A stretch of 64,000 nt of DNA from an uncultured Clostridia bacterium (GTDB taxonomy: Bacteria > Bacillota > Clostridia > Oscillospirales > Ruminococcaceae): NCBI GenBank assembly GCA_947631115.1, contig CANRKB010000006.1, positions 1-64,000 on the forward strand, in the 5' to 3' direction. The notes under the pieces were generated by a model. That model was given only the letters and a program-made list of their open reading frames with translations, was not told the DNA's origin and did not search any database. This document shows positions 1 through 8,966 of the stretch, in pieces. Both the position numbers and the translations under genes were made by a program. Position 1 is the first letter of the stretch; each line of letters opens with the position of its first letter.

Positions 1-19
1 GAAACCGCAGATAACAAAA

Positions 20-77
20 ATCCTGAATCTATGCGGATTTCAGTGAATCATTGCTGCGAACTACACGGATTCAGGAT
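20..77. repeat. inverted repeat in leader of aguA
   Basis: The ten-base arm ATCCTGAATC at 20-29 is repeated as its exact reverse complement at 68-77, with a 38-base loop. It lies upstream of the first gene. It could be a leader hairpin or the end of an element that starts left of the window; no T-run follows, so a terminator is unlikely. Confidence 0.45.
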
Positions 78-127
78 GTAAAATGATTAAGTGTAATAGT
101 TTTTTCAAAAGGTAAATTATACAGATA

Positions 128-1243
128 ATGAATGTTTTAAATTCAGTGCCGAGCGGCGACGGTTTTTATATGCCTGCAGAGTTTTCCGAGCATTACGGCT
201 GTATCATGATATTTCCCGAGCGCTCGGACAGCTGGAGCTATGGGGGATATGCCGCGAGAAAGGCTTTCTGCGAGATCTGCGAGGCAATTGCCGAAAGCGA
301 AAAACTTACGGTATGCGCCTCCGAAAAGCAGTATGAAAACGCCCGCGTTATGCTTTCGCCGAGGATAAGAGTCGTCGAAATGAGCAACAACGACGCATGG
401 GCGAGAGATTATGCTCCGACCTTTGTTGTAAACGGGAAAGGCGGTATCCGCGGTATAAATTGGAGCTTCAACGCCTGGGGCGGGCTTTACGATGGGCTTT
501 ATTTCCCCTGGGACAAGGATGATAAAATGGCGGGAAAGCTCTGCGACCTCTATGACATTGATATGTACGATTACAGCGGTTTTGTCCTCGAGGGTGGTTC
601 GGTGCATACCGACGGAGAAGGCACGGTCATAACTACCGAAGCGTGTTTATTAAGCAAGGGCAGAAACCCCGATATGACCAAAGAGGAGATTGAGGAAAAG
701 CTCAAAGGCGCGCTCGGAGCAGAAAAAGTCATTTGGCTTAAAAACGGGATAAGCGGTGATGAAACAAACGAGCATATCGACAATATGTGCGCGTTTGTAA
801 AGCCCGGAGAAGCCGTGCTTGCCTGGACGGACGACGAGAGCGACGAGCAGTATGCCTATTCAAAAAGCGCGCTTGAAACTCTTGAAAATGAGACTGACGC
901 AAAAGGTCGCAGGATAAAGGTGCATAAACTTTATCTGCCGAAGCCCGTTCTTGTGACAAAAAAAGACTGCGAGGGGCTCGACACCTGCAATTTTAAACCC
1001 GTGAGAAATGTCGGAGAACGTCTTGCGGCGTCATACGTAAATTTCTATATCTCAAACAAAGCGGTCATAATGCCGTTTTTCGGCGACGAAGCCGACGAGC
1101 CTGCGAGGCGGACTTTATCGGAGCTTTTCCCGACAAGGAAGATAGTTCCCGTATATGCCCGCGACATACTCCTCGGCGGCGGAAATATCCATTGCATTAC
1201 GCAGCAGATTCCTATTTTTATTCAGACAGATAAACAGAGGTAA
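128..1243 (+). CDS. aguA: agmatine deiminase
   Basis: Converts agmatine to N-carbamoylputrescine and ammonia (EC 3.5.3.12), the first step of the two-step arginine-decarboxylase route to putrescine in the cytoplasm. The 371 residues match the usual family length. The guanidine-modifying (pentein) fold is shown by the WARDYAP motif near residue 90, the EGGS..TDG block near 155, EHID near 217, and the C-terminal GGGNIHC with the nucleophilic Cys356. The second enzyme of the pathway, aguB, lies at 2983, separated only by a GGDEF gene 3 bases downstream. The ATG at 128 has a weak, distant AAAGG; a slightly later start is possible. Agmatine deiminase is favoured over peptidylarginine deiminase because of the aguB partner. 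Confidence 0.93.
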   Translation: MNVLNSVPSGDGFYMPAEFSEHYGCIMIFPERSDSWSYGGYAARKAFCEICEAIAESEKLTVCASEKQYENARVMLSPRIRVVEMSNNDAWARDYAPTFVVNGKGGIRGINWSFNAWGGLYDGLYFPWDKDDKMAGKLCDLYDIDMYDYSGFVLEGGSVHTDGEGTVITTEACLLSKGRNPDMTKEEIEEKLKGALGAEKVIWLKNGISGDETNEHIDNMCAFVKPGEAVLAWTDDESDEQYAYSKSALETLENETDAKGRRIKVHKLYLPKPVLVTKKDCEGLDTCNFKPVRNVGERLAASYVNFYISNKAVIMPFFGDEADEPARRTLSELFPTRKIVPVYARDILLGGGNIHCITQQIPIFIQTDKQR

Positions 1244-1246
1244 AAT

Positions 1247-2968
1247 ATGGACAATTCATCGGAAAGAATTTTTGAGTTTTCTTATAAAGTCCCGGGATAT
1301 GACTTTGTTTCGGCGAACGCCGCGCTTTATGCATTTCTCGGACCGAGGCTCTATATAACCGCCGACAGGCTGTTTACGGCAAATTCCATAGCTGTTCTCG
1401 ACAAGGCTTTTAAAGATAAGGCATACGGGCAGACGTTTGTAGTTACCGTCGAAAATACCGACGGGAGCGATATTCTTATGGCTGCCCAGCTTATCCGCAG
1501 AGAAGAGGACACGCCCCTTATAAACGTCAGAATGATAGAGCTCAACAGGCTGTTCAACGGCTATTACGAGCTTATGATAAAGGAAAAGGAATCTGACGCG
1601 CTTCTGGCTCAGAATGACTGCACATATTTTTCCTATGACAAAAAGACGGATATGGTCACGAGCTATCGCTATGACATAGGAAAGGACATTCTCGGAGTTA
1701 CCAGCGCGGACAATTGGAAAAACGAGCTTCTCGACAAACTTTCGGAAAACAGCGCGGAGGCTGTTTCAAAACTTTTGTCCGATCTAAGAAACGGCGTAAG
1801 AAGCATTGAATGTACGTTCGTTCAGAAAAACCAGACCAAAAAGCTCGTCATAACGGGCAGCGCGGTGTACGCTGACGATGTTCATATAATGACCGTCGGA
1901 AGAATGGCAGACCCGAGAGAAAATTCTTCTCACGAGCTTAATAACCGCGACCAGCTCACGGGCTTGTTTATGAAAGAAAATATCACAAACTATGCCAAAA
2001 GGCGTATAAACGACCTGCGCCAGCCTACGGCGCTGGCGATAATAGATATCGACGACTTCAAACTTGTAAACGACAATTTCGGTCATGCAAAGGGCGACGA
2101 GGTATTAAAGCGCTGCGCGGCGATAATAGAAAAACAGGTCGAAGGCTTCGGCAAAGCGGGAAGAATAGGCGGCGACGAGTTCTTCCTTGTGTTCGATAAT
2201 TTCGAGGACAAAGAGCGCCTGAAGTTCGTTCTGCGCGGAATAAAGAATATGGTATACGCGAGCTATAACGAGGCGCTGAATGGCTTTTGCGTTACGACTT
2301 CTATCGGCGTTTCGGTGTTCCCCGAGGATTACGACGGGAATTATGACACGATGTTCAAGCTCGCGGACTGCCTGTTGTACAAGGCAAAGAAAAAAGGCAA
2401 GAACCGCTATATAGTTTACGAGCCGACAAAACACGGCACCGTTGAAAAACTGCTCGAATCGGGAGTAAGAAATGAAAGTATTCTCGGCGGCAGAGCTATG
2501 GAAAAGAGCGAGGTCATTTGCCGAATTGCAAATAAGATAATTGTCGGCGAGGATTTTTCTTTCGAGCAGATTTTAAACGATATAAGAGATTATTTTGCGA
2601 TAGACAGGATAATTATTTACAACAAGACCGACCGCGAGGCGGTAATGCAGGTAGGCACCAATCTTCTCAGCAAGGAGCTTATTGAAGACACCATAGATTA
2701 TCTTTACGACAAGCGCGTTGAGCTGACTTATGAAAACGGCGTTATGCTTATAAGCAAGGTCGTTTATTTCGACATGAAAGCTTCCAAGGCGTATGACGCG
2801 TTGTGCAGACAGGGCGTTCTTTCCGTAATGCACCACGAGGTAAAGGCAAAGAGCGGAAAAACGTTTATAATAAGCTACGAGATGACTTCTTCCGACATCA
2901 CATGGAACGAGTCGGACACGGAGTATTTCCGTATTTTGGACAAGGTCTTGTTTGAACAATATCTGTAG
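1247..2968 (+). CDS. GGDEF diguanylate cyclase with C-terminal GAF-like region
   Basis: Likely makes the second messenger cyclic di-GMP from two GTP. The 573 residues have three parts: an N-terminal sensory region (about 1-230) without a membrane segment, a GGDEF domain (about 235-395; NRDQLTGLF start, DIDDFK metal site, intact GGDEF signature followed by FFLVF), and a C-terminal region (about 400-573) that looks GAF-like. No RxxD product-inhibition site is visible at the expected place before GGDEF, so feedback may be absent. The protein is predicted to be soluble. It sits 3 bases after aguA and 14 before aguB, so it is co-transcribed with putrescine synthesis. The ligand sensed is unknown; a link to agmatine or putrescine is inference from context. 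Confidence 0.9.
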   Translation: MDNSSERIFEFSYKVPGYDFVSANAALYAFLGPRLYITADRLFTANSIAVLDKAFKDKAYGQTFVVTVENTDGSDILMAAQLIRREEDTPLINVRMIELNRLFNGYYELMIKEKESDALLAQNDCTYFSYDKKTDMVTSYRYDIGKDILGVTSADNWKNELLDKLSENSAEAVSKLLSDLRNGVRSIECTFVQKNQTKKLVITGSAVYADDVHIMTVGRMADPRENSSHELNNRDQLTGLFMKENITNYAKRRINDLRQPTALAIIDIDDFKLVNDNFGHAKGDEVLKRCAAIIEKQVEGFGKAGRIGGDEFFLVFDNFEDKERLKFVLRGIKNMVYASYNEALNGFCVTTSIGVSVFPEDYDGNYDTMFKLADCLLYKAKKKGKNRYIVYEPTKHGTVEKLLESGVRNESILGGRAMEKSEVICRIANKIIVGEDFSFEQILNDIRDYFAIDRIIIYNKTDREAVMQVGTNLLSKELIEDTIDYLYDKRVELTYENGVMLISKVVYFDMKASKAYDALCRQGVLSVMHHEVKAKSGKTFIISYEMTSSDITWNESDTEYFRILDKVLFEQYL

Positions 2969-2982
2969 TGTCGGGGGTAGAA

Positions 2983-3852
2983 ATGAGAAAAGTTATTGCT
3001 GCGGCGGTACAGATGAGCGTTCCCGAAACGCGGGAGATGTCTGTTGAAAAGGCTGTTGAACTTACGAAAAAAGCCGCCGGAATGGGCGCAAACGTTGTGC
3101 TTCTTCCCGAGCTTTTTGAAACGAAATATTTTTGCCAGGAACGGCGCTATGAGAGCTACAATCTTGCTTGTGCGACAGAAGACGATCTTGCCGTAAAGCG
3201 GTTTTCGGAAGTGACAAAAGAGCTGTCTCTGGTTATGCCGATAAGCTTTTTTGAGCGCGACGGAAATGTACTGTATAACAGCATTGCCGTTTTGGACAGC
3301 GGAAAGCTGCTCGGAGTTTACAGAAAAACGCATATCCCCGACGACCATTTTTACCAGGAGAAGTTTTATTTTACTCCCGGGAACACGGGCTTTAAAGTCT
3401 GGGACACGTCATACGGGAAGATCGGCGTTGGCATCTGCTGGGATCAGTGGTTCCCCGAAGCGGCGAGGTGTATGGCGCTTATGGGCGCGGAGCTGTTAAT
3501 GTATCCTACGGCGATAGGGAGCGAGCCTATACTTGACTGCGACAGCAGCGCGCACTGGCGGCGCTGTATGCAGGGTCACGCTGCGGCGAACCTTGTTCCC
3601 GTAATTGCCGCAAACCGCATAGGCGTTGAAGAAATAACGCCCGATGTGGACAACGGATTTCAGCAAAGCGAGCTTTCGTTCTACGGTCATAGCTTTATGA
3701 CCGATGAAACGGGCGCGGTAAAGACAAGCGCCGAGCAGGAAGAAACCGTTTTGATAAGCGAATACGACCTTGACGAAATATCCGATTTCCGCCTTTCGTG
3801 GGGAGTGTACCGCGACAGACGCCCGGAGATGTACAAAAAGATCACAGAGTGA
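2983..3852 (+). CDS. aguB: N-carbamoylputrescine amidase
   Basis: Hydrolyses N-carbamoylputrescine to putrescine, CO2 and ammonia (EC 3.5.1.53). It is a carbon-nitrogen hydrolase (nitrilase superfamily). The catalytic triad is visible as Glu43 (LPELFE), Lys115 (YRKTHIPD) and Cys152 (GICWDQWFPE), and the 290-residue length is normal. The chosen ATG at 2983 has GGGGG seven bases upstream. A GTG at 2968 that overlaps the preceding stop codon would add five residues but has no ribosome site. It completes the pathway begun by aguA in the same operon. Other nitrilase-family amidases look similar, but the aguA neighbour fixes the assignment. Confidence 0.93.
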   Translation: MRKVIAAAVQMSVPETREMSVEKAVELTKKAAGMGANVVLLPELFETKYFCQERRYESYNLACATEDDLAVKRFSEVTKELSLVMPISFFERDGNVLYNSIAVLDSGKLLGVYRKTHIPDDHFYQEKFYFTPGNTGFKVWDTSYGKIGVGICWDQWFPEAARCMALMGAELLMYPTAIGSEPILDCDSSAHWRRCMQGHAAANLVPVIAANRIGVEEITPDVDNGFQQSELSFYGHSFMTDETGAVKTSAEQEETVLISEYDLDEISDFRLSWGVYRDRRPEMYKKITE

Positions 3853-3863
3853 GTTTATAATAA

Positions 3864-4060
3864 GCAAGTATACAGTGTACAGGGGACAGTATTCAGTTAA
3901 GGTATCCGCTTCGCGGATATTATTTAAATTATTATCAAACTAAAACATTTTTAAATTTACCCGTAAAGGTAGGCTCGTGTGCCTATTGATTAAAAACAAT
4001 CTAAATATTGTCCGCCGAAAGGCGGACACCGAAACTGTACACTGTCCACTGTATACTTGC
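3864..4060. repeat. MITE-like element with 27-base terminal inverted repeats
   Basis: The ends are inverted repeats: GCAAGTATACAGTG begins the left arm at 3864, and the right arm at 4034-4060 is its complement with 24 of 27 positions matching. Inside are three further small hairpins: ATCCGC/GCGGAT near 3902, TAGGC/GCCTA near 3970, and a GAAA tetraloop stem TGTCCGCC/GGCGGACA at 4009-4028. It carries no protein. Its form suggests a non-autonomous mobile element; no flanking target duplication is clear. Confidence 0.6.
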
Positions 4061-4085
4061 AAATAATAAATATAAGGAGCCGTCC

Positions 4086-5720
4086 ATGCCGATAACAGAA
4101 TTGCTTGAACAGAATGCCGAAAAGTATGGTGAAGAGGTTTGCATTGTCGAGGTAAACCCGCAGATAAAGGAAAACCGCCGTATGCTCTGGAAAGATTACG
4201 ATCTTATCCAGCCGACCTCCTCGCTGCAATACCGCAGGGAGATAACGTGGGGAGTGTTCAACGAAAAAGCTAACCGCTTCGCTCAGCTGCTTATAAGCAG
4301 GGGAGTGAGAAAAGGCGATAAAGTTGCGATACTGCTGATGAACTGTCTCGAGTGGCTGCCGATATATTTCGGTATACTTAAAACAGGGGCTTTAGCCGTG
4401 CCGATGAATTTCAGGTACAGCTCGGAGGAAATAAAATATTGCCTTGATCTTTCCGAAGCGGACGTGCTTGTGTTCGGACCCGAGTTTATAGGGCGCGTTG
4501 AAACTATTGCCGAGGAAATAAGCAAAAACCGTATTTTGTTCTATGTCGGCGGCGACTGCCCGTCGTTTGCGGAGGATTATGACAAGCTTGCCGCAAACTG
4601 TCCGAGCGTTTCTCCGAATATAACGATAACAGATGACGACGATGCGGCGATCTACTTTTCATCGGGAACAACAGGCTTTCCGAAAGCCATACTCCACGAC
4701 CACCGCTCTCTTATGCACTCCTGCAAAGTTGAGCAGAACCACCACGGTCAGACTCACGACGACATTTTCCTCTGCATACCGCCGCTTTATCACACGGGCG
4801 CGAAAATGCACTGGTTCGGAAGTCTGCTTGTCGGCGGCAAAATGGTTTTGCTAAAGGGAGTTAGTCCCGAAACGATTTTCGATACGGTGTCGCGCGAAAA
4901 ATGTACTATCGTCTGGCTGCTCGTGCCGTGGGCGTTGGATATTCTCGAAGCGCTCGACAACGGAAAGCTCAGAATATCCGATTATGATCTTAAACAATGG
5001 CGGCTTATGCATATCGGCGCGCAGCCCGTGCCTCAAAGCCTTATAATGCGCTGGAAGCAGTATTTCCCGAATCACCAGTACGACACGAACTACGGCCTTT
5101 CAGAAAGTATAGGTCCCGGTTGCGTTCATCTGGGAGTTGAAAACATACATAAGGTCGGCGCGATAGGAGTAGCAGGCTACGGCTGGGAAGTAAAGATAAT
5201 CCGCGACAACGGCGAAAATGTAGAGCAGGGCGAAGTCGGAGAGCTGGCGGTAAAAGGTCCGGGAGTTATGAAGTGCTATTATAACAATCCCGAAGCTACC
5301 GCCGAAGTCTTGCAGGACGGCTGGCTCAGAACGGGCGATATGGCGAGAATGGACGAGGACGGTTTTATTTTCCTCGTCGACCGCAAAAAGGACGTTGTAA
5401 TAAGCGGCGGAGAAAATCTCTATCCCGTTGAGATTGAAAACTTTATGGCAAAGTTCGACAAAATAAAGGACGTTGCCGTTATAGGACTTCCCGACAGACG
5501 ACTCGGAGAAATAGCCGCGGCGATAGTAGAGCTTAAAGAGGGAATAAGCTGCACGGAAGACGAGATAAACGAGTTCTGCCTCGGGATGCCGCGCTATAAG
5601 CGCCCGAAAAAGATAATCTTCGCAAAAGTTCCCAGAAACGCAACGGGAAAGATAGAAAAGCCGAAACTCAGGCAGATGTACTGCGGGGAGAATATAGTCG
5701 AAAAGGAAAATAAGAGTTGA
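4086..5720 (+). CDS. AMP-forming acyl-CoA synthetase (fatty-acid-CoA ligase type)
   Basis: Activates a carboxylic acid to an acyl-adenylate and then to its CoA thioester in the cytoplasm. The 544 residues carry the P-loop-like YFSSGTTGFPKA (near residue 196), the YGLSE motif near 344, the GWLRTGD adenylate-binding motif near 420, and the C-terminal PRNATGKIEKPKL lysine motif. These define the ANL superfamily. Closest in layout to medium/long-chain fatty acid or benzoate-type ligases; the substrate cannot be read from sequence. The ATG at 4086 is chosen because AAGGAGC lies 6 bases before it; an open frame extending 78 bases upstream runs into the repeat element and is not convincing. A hairpin follows at 5730. 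Confidence 0.88.
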   Translation: MPITELLEQNAEKYGEEVCIVEVNPQIKENRRMLWKDYDLIQPTSSLQYRREITWGVFNEKANRFAQLLISRGVRKGDKVAILLMNCLEWLPIYFGILKTGALAVPMNFRYSSEEIKYCLDLSEADVLVFGPEFIGRVETIAEEISKNRILFYVGGDCPSFAEDYDKLAANCPSVSPNITITDDDDAAIYFSSGTTGFPKAILHDHRSLMHSCKVEQNHHGQTHDDIFLCIPPLYHTGAKMHWFGSLLVGGKMVLLKGVSPETIFDTVSREKCTIVWLLVPWALDILEALDNGKLRISDYDLKQWRLMHIGAQPVPQSLIMRWKQYFPNHQYDTNYGLSESIGPGCVHLGVENIHKVGAIGVAGYGWEVKIIRDNGENVEQGEVGELAVKGPGVMKCYYNNPEATAEVLQDGWLRTGDMARMDEDGFIFLVDRKKDVVISGGENLYPVEIENFMAKFDKIKDVAVIGLPDRRLGEIAAAIVELKEGISCTEDEINEFCLGMPRYKRPKKIIFAKVPRNATGKIEKPKLRQMYCGENIVEKENKS

Positions 5721-5729
5721 CATAACAAG

Positions 5730-5760
5730 AACCGCCGTATGAACAACGGCGGTTTCTAAT
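5730..5760 (+). terminator. hairpin after acyl-CoA synthetase
   Basis: A nine-base perfect stem, AACCGCCGT with ACGGCGGTT, closes a seven-base loop and ends at 5754. It is followed by TCTAAT rather than a clean T-run, so termination may be weak. Confidence 0.5.
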
Positions 5761-5775
5761 GCAAAGGAAGAAATA

Positions 5776-6618
5776 ATGAAAACAGGTCTTGTATTAGAAG
5801 GCGGAGCGATGCGGGGAATGTTCACCGCAGGCGTTCTGGATACATTTCTGGATAACGGAATAAAGTTCGACGTTATTGTCGGCGTTTCGGCGGGAGCGCT
5901 TTTCGGGGTGAACCTGCTGTCGGAACAAAAGGGAAGAGCTCTTCGTTATAACAAGAAATATAACAGCGATAAAAACTATATGGGGCTTATCCCGCTTTTT
6001 AAAGAGGGAAATTTTTTCAGTACGGAATACGCTTACGACAGAGTTCCGAGAAAGCTCGATCCGTTTGACGATGAAAAGTTTAAACAATCGGATACCGACT
6101 TCTACGCAGTAATGACCGACGTTGAAAGCGGAATGCCCGAATATGTGAAAATACATAGCGTTTTCGAGCAGATGGACACTCTCAGAGCTTCGGGTTCGAT
6201 GCCGTTTGTATCAAAGCCCGTTGAAATAAACGGGAGAAAGTTCTTGGACGGCGGCATTTCCGACAGCATACCGTTTGAGTGGTTAAGCAGGCAGGGTTGT
6301 GAAAAGGTAGTCGTTATTCTTACGCGCGCGTCAGATTATCGAAAAAAGCCCATGAATAAGGCAATGGCAAAGCTCAGCGGTCTTAAATATCCGAAGATAG
6401 CCGAAAGAATGAAAGTTCGCCACGAGCAGTACAACAGCTCCGTTGAAAAATTAAAACAGTGGGAAAAAGACGGCAGAGCCTTTGTTATACGTCCTTCGCA
6501 TACTCCCGAAATAAGCAGGATCGAAAAAGATCCCGAAAAGCTTCAAGCTGTCTACGACCTCGGAACAAGCGACGCAAACGCCGTTATTGACGATTTGAAA
6601 CGGTATCTCGCCCGTTGA
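5776..6618 (+). CDS. patatin-like phospholipase
   Basis: Predicted serine acyl hydrolase acting on phospholipids or other lipid esters. The 280 residues show the patatin oxyanion loop (LEGGAMRGMF, residues 7-16), the nucleophile elbow GVSAG with Ser38, and the catalytic Asp158 in FLDGGISD, which together make the Ser-Asp dyad. There is no signal peptide, so it is cytosolic or membrane-peripheral, as in the YjjU/RssA-type bacterial group. AAAGGAAG precedes the ATG. Its last 35 bases overlap convergently with the 3' end of the symporter gene on the other strand. Physiological substrate unknown. Confidence 0.9.
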   Translation: MKTGLVLEGGAMRGMFTAGVLDTFLDNGIKFDVIVGVSAGALFGVNLLSEQKGRALRYNKKYNSDKNYMGLIPLFKEGNFFSTEYAYDRVPRKLDPFDDEKFKQSDTDFYAVMTDVESGMPEYVKIHSVFEQMDTLRASGSMPFVSKPVEINGRKFLDGGISDSIPFEWLSRQGCEKVVVILTRASDYRKKPMNKAMAKLSGLKYPKIAERMKVRHEQYNSSVEKLKQWEKDGRAFVIRPSHTPEISRIEKDPEKLQAVYDLGTSDANAVIDDLKRYLAR

Positions 6619-8170
6619 CTACATGTATGACTTCTTTTGAGAGAATAAGCACGGCGATAAGGTTTGGTACAGCCATAAGCCCGTTCAGGAGATCCGATAC
6701 CGCCCACGCCGCTTTAAGATCAATTACCGCGCCTACAACGGAAAACGCCGTGAACAAAACGCGAAACGGAATTACCGCGCGATTTCCGAATAAAAATGAA
6801 ACCGCTTCTCCGCCGAAACTCGACCAGCCGATAACGGTAGAAAACGCGAACATTACCGTAAGTATCGAAAGTATTCCCGAAGCGGCTTTTCCGAATGTTC
6901 CCGAAAACGCAAAATTAGCCAGACCCGCTCCCGAGACTGCGCTGATTTTCGCCGAGACGACTTTTTGCTCCGAGAATTCCGCGCTTATCTCATAGATATT
7001 TGAGTATGAAACGCCCTTTGGCGCAAAAACGTAAAACTCCTCTCCGTAAACGCTCACACACCGCAGATCTTCTTTCAGCTCAACTCCGCCGTTTATGAGC
7101 TTTTCGCTTTCTGTTATCCTGAAATAGGTTGTTCCGCTTTCAACTGAACGCAGAGCAATATCAGCCTCGGGCAGCGTGCATTTTCCCGAAAGCAGAACTA
7201 AAGCCGTCAGCGAACACATAATAACGGTATCGAAAAATACCTCAAAAACGCTCCACATTCCGCAGACCTTTGCGCTTCTGACAGAGCTTTGCGCGTGCGC
7301 AAGGACGGAAGTTCCAAGCCCCGCCTCGTTTGAAAAAGCGCCGCGTTTAAAGCCCGTCGATATTGCGTTTTTTACTGCCGCGCCGAATATTCCCCCGCCT
7401 ATCTGTGAAAGACCGAACGCATTTTCGATAATGCACATAAACGCGTCGGGAAGATCTGCTATATTTGCAATGATGATATACAGCGAGCCTATGATATAAG
7501 TTCCCGACATTATAGGCACAATTTTTGAGCAGAAAGACCATATGCGTTTCTTGCCGCCGAAAATAACGAACGCACAAATTACCGAAAGAACAACGCCCGT
7601 TATAATCGTCGGAACGCCGAAGCTTATTTTAAGAGACTGAGCCGCGGAGTTCATCTGCGCGGCGTTTCCCATTCCGAAACCCGCCAAAGTGCATAATATC
7701 GCGTAAACTGCGGCAAGAGGCTTTGCCGCTTTTCTTATCGGCTTTTTCTTTGAAAGCCCGTCGCGGATATAGTACATCGCTCCGCCGTGCCATTCGCCGT
7801 TTTTATCTTTTCTGCGGTACAAAAAGCCGAGGACGTTTTCGGCAAATCCCGTCATCATTCCCAAAACCGAACATACCCACATCCAGAATACCGCGCCCGC
7901 TCCGCCTAAACAAAGAGCCGTTCCTACGCCCGCAATATTTCCCGTGCCTAAAGTTGCCGCAAGCGCCTGGCACATCGCTTCAAAGGGAGTAGATTGCCCG
8001 TCAGAGCGGTTTTCGCGCTTTGAAAATACAGTCGACCTTAAAACTTCGGGAAACTTTCTTATCTGAAAGAACCTTGTCCTTATGCTGAAAAACGCTCCCG
8101 TAAAAACCATAAGCGAGAGCATAGGTATGCCCCAGACGATATTATCGTTCAAAAATAACAGAATGTCCAA
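6584..8170 (-). CDS. alanine/glycine:sodium symporter (AGCS family) with a large insert
   Basis: Integral membrane protein importing alanine or glycine with sodium. Family marks include the N-terminal membrane start, QALAATLGTGNIAGVGTA near residue 69, GGAMYYI near 130, and NEAGLGTSVLAHAQ near 280. It has roughly ten membrane spans. At 528 residues it is longer than the usual 450-480. The excess is a polar segment (about 335-415: RITESEKLINGG..KEDLRC..YGEEFY) between late membrane spans, probably exposed outside. The start is TTG at 8170, with AAGGTGA seven bases upstream; no nearer ATG gives the conserved N-terminus. It stands alone, convergent with the patatin gene. Confidence 0.9.
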   Translation of the reverse strand: MDILLFLNDNIVWGIPMLSLMVFTGAFFSIRTRFFQIRKFPEVLRSTVFSKRENRSDGQSTPFEAMCQALAATLGTGNIAGVGTALCLGGAGAVFWMWVCSVLGMMTGFAENVLGFLYRRKDKNGEWHGGAMYYIRDGLSKKKPIRKAAKPLAAVYAILCTLAGFGMGNAAQMNSAAQSLKISFGVPTIITGVVLSVICAFVIFGGKKRIWSFCSKIVPIMSGTYIIGSLYIIIANIADLPDAFMCIIENAFGLSQIGGGIFGAAVKNAISTGFKRGAFSNEAGLGTSVLAHAQSSVRSAKVCGMWSVFEVFFDTVIMCSLTALVLLSGKCTLPEADIALRSVESGTTYFRITESEKLINGGVELKEDLRCVSVYGEEFYVFAPKGVSYSNIYEISAEFSEQKVVSAKISAVSGAGLANFAFSGTFGKAASGILSILTVMFAFSTVIGWSSFGGEAVSFLFGNRAVIPFRVLFTAFSVVGAVIDLKAAWAVSDLLNGLMAVPNLIAVLILSKEVIHVVNGRDTVSNRQ

Positions 8171-8275
8171 AAAAAATCACCTTGTCAATTGTATTCTTGA
8201 CAAGGCTTTTTTATTCGGAATAACAGTCGGATATGCGGACCAAACCGCTTGCGGCGCAGACGGCGACGGTCCTGT

Positions 8276-8764
8276 TTACATAGGGGGTACGATTATGACC
8301 TTTTTGTTTAATTTTTTTGCGTAATCAATCGTATACTTCGTACCGCCCTTAGTGCCGTCATAGACAGCTACAAGAACGTCGCATAGATCCGCAAGCGCGC
8401 GGTCTCGCTTCAGCATACAGCTTTTCGTATAGTTTTCGCTTATGTAGATAGTTTTAAAACATTCACCGAGAATATTGTTATAAACGGCTATACTTTTTTC
8501 GTCCCATTTGTCCGTCTGGGTCCTGCAGGGAATAACTGCGGAAAGTTTTATGTATGGATATTTGTTTTTAAGTTCAAGCACTATCTGCGCGCACCATATG
8601 TCCGTGCCTCTGGCCATACCGCTGTAAAAAAAATCCGCGCCGTCGTTTATAAGCTTTTCGATCTGGACTTTAAGTCTTTCTTTCAAGTCAATGAGCATAG
8701 GGTCGTCTTCGCTGAAAAACGGCAATTTTTCAGGTCGGTGACCCGTAAAAGAAACGCTGTACAT
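8276..8764 (-). CDS. SLOG-fold protein (YpsA/DUF1273-like)
   Basis: Small cytosolic protein of 162 residues. It resembles the YpsA/DUF1273 branch of the SLOG (SMF/DprA-LOG) superfamily: SFTGHRPEKLP at the N-terminus, then SGMARGTDIWCAQIVLELK, then AVIPCRTQTDKW, and a glycine-rich GTKGGTKYTIDYAKK near the end. These proteins are thought to bind nucleotides or nucleotide-derived ligands; no reaction is established. The ATG at 8764 follows AAAGGAGAA; a longer frame starting at 8830 has no ribosome site. A second SLOG gene and an XRE regulator lie just upstream, and this gene has its own promoter at 8876-8904. Confidence 0.82.
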   Translation of the reverse strand: MYSVSFTGHRPEKLPFFSEDDPMLIDLKERLKVQIEKLINDGADFFYSGMARGTDIWCAQIVLELKNKYPYIKLSAVIPCRTQTDKWDEKSIAVYNNILGECFKTIYISENYTKSCMLKRDRALADLCDVLVAVYDGTKGGTKYTIDYAKKLNKKVIIVPPM

Positions 8765-8875
8765 AGTTTTCTCCTTTAAAAAAGTATGAGTACCAACCAA
8801 ACAAAAAGCAGAAGTACCGTATAAAGACATCGGGCTTCAATTGCCCTCGTTAAATACAGCCGTCTGCTTTTCTAT

Positions 8876-8904
8876 ATTTTAACATAAAAATAAGCTTTTG
8901 TCAA
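8876..8904 (-). promoter_or_regulatory. promoter for SLOG gene 1
   Basis: On the minus strand, TTGACA (8899-8904), a 17-base spacer and TAAAAT (8876-8881). Transcription would start about 105 bases before the ATG at 8764. Confidence 0.7.
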
Positions 8905-8966
8905 GCACTTTGTTACAGCAATTTTAAATTATGAGCATAATTTAACAATTTTTTTCGACAGCCTAC

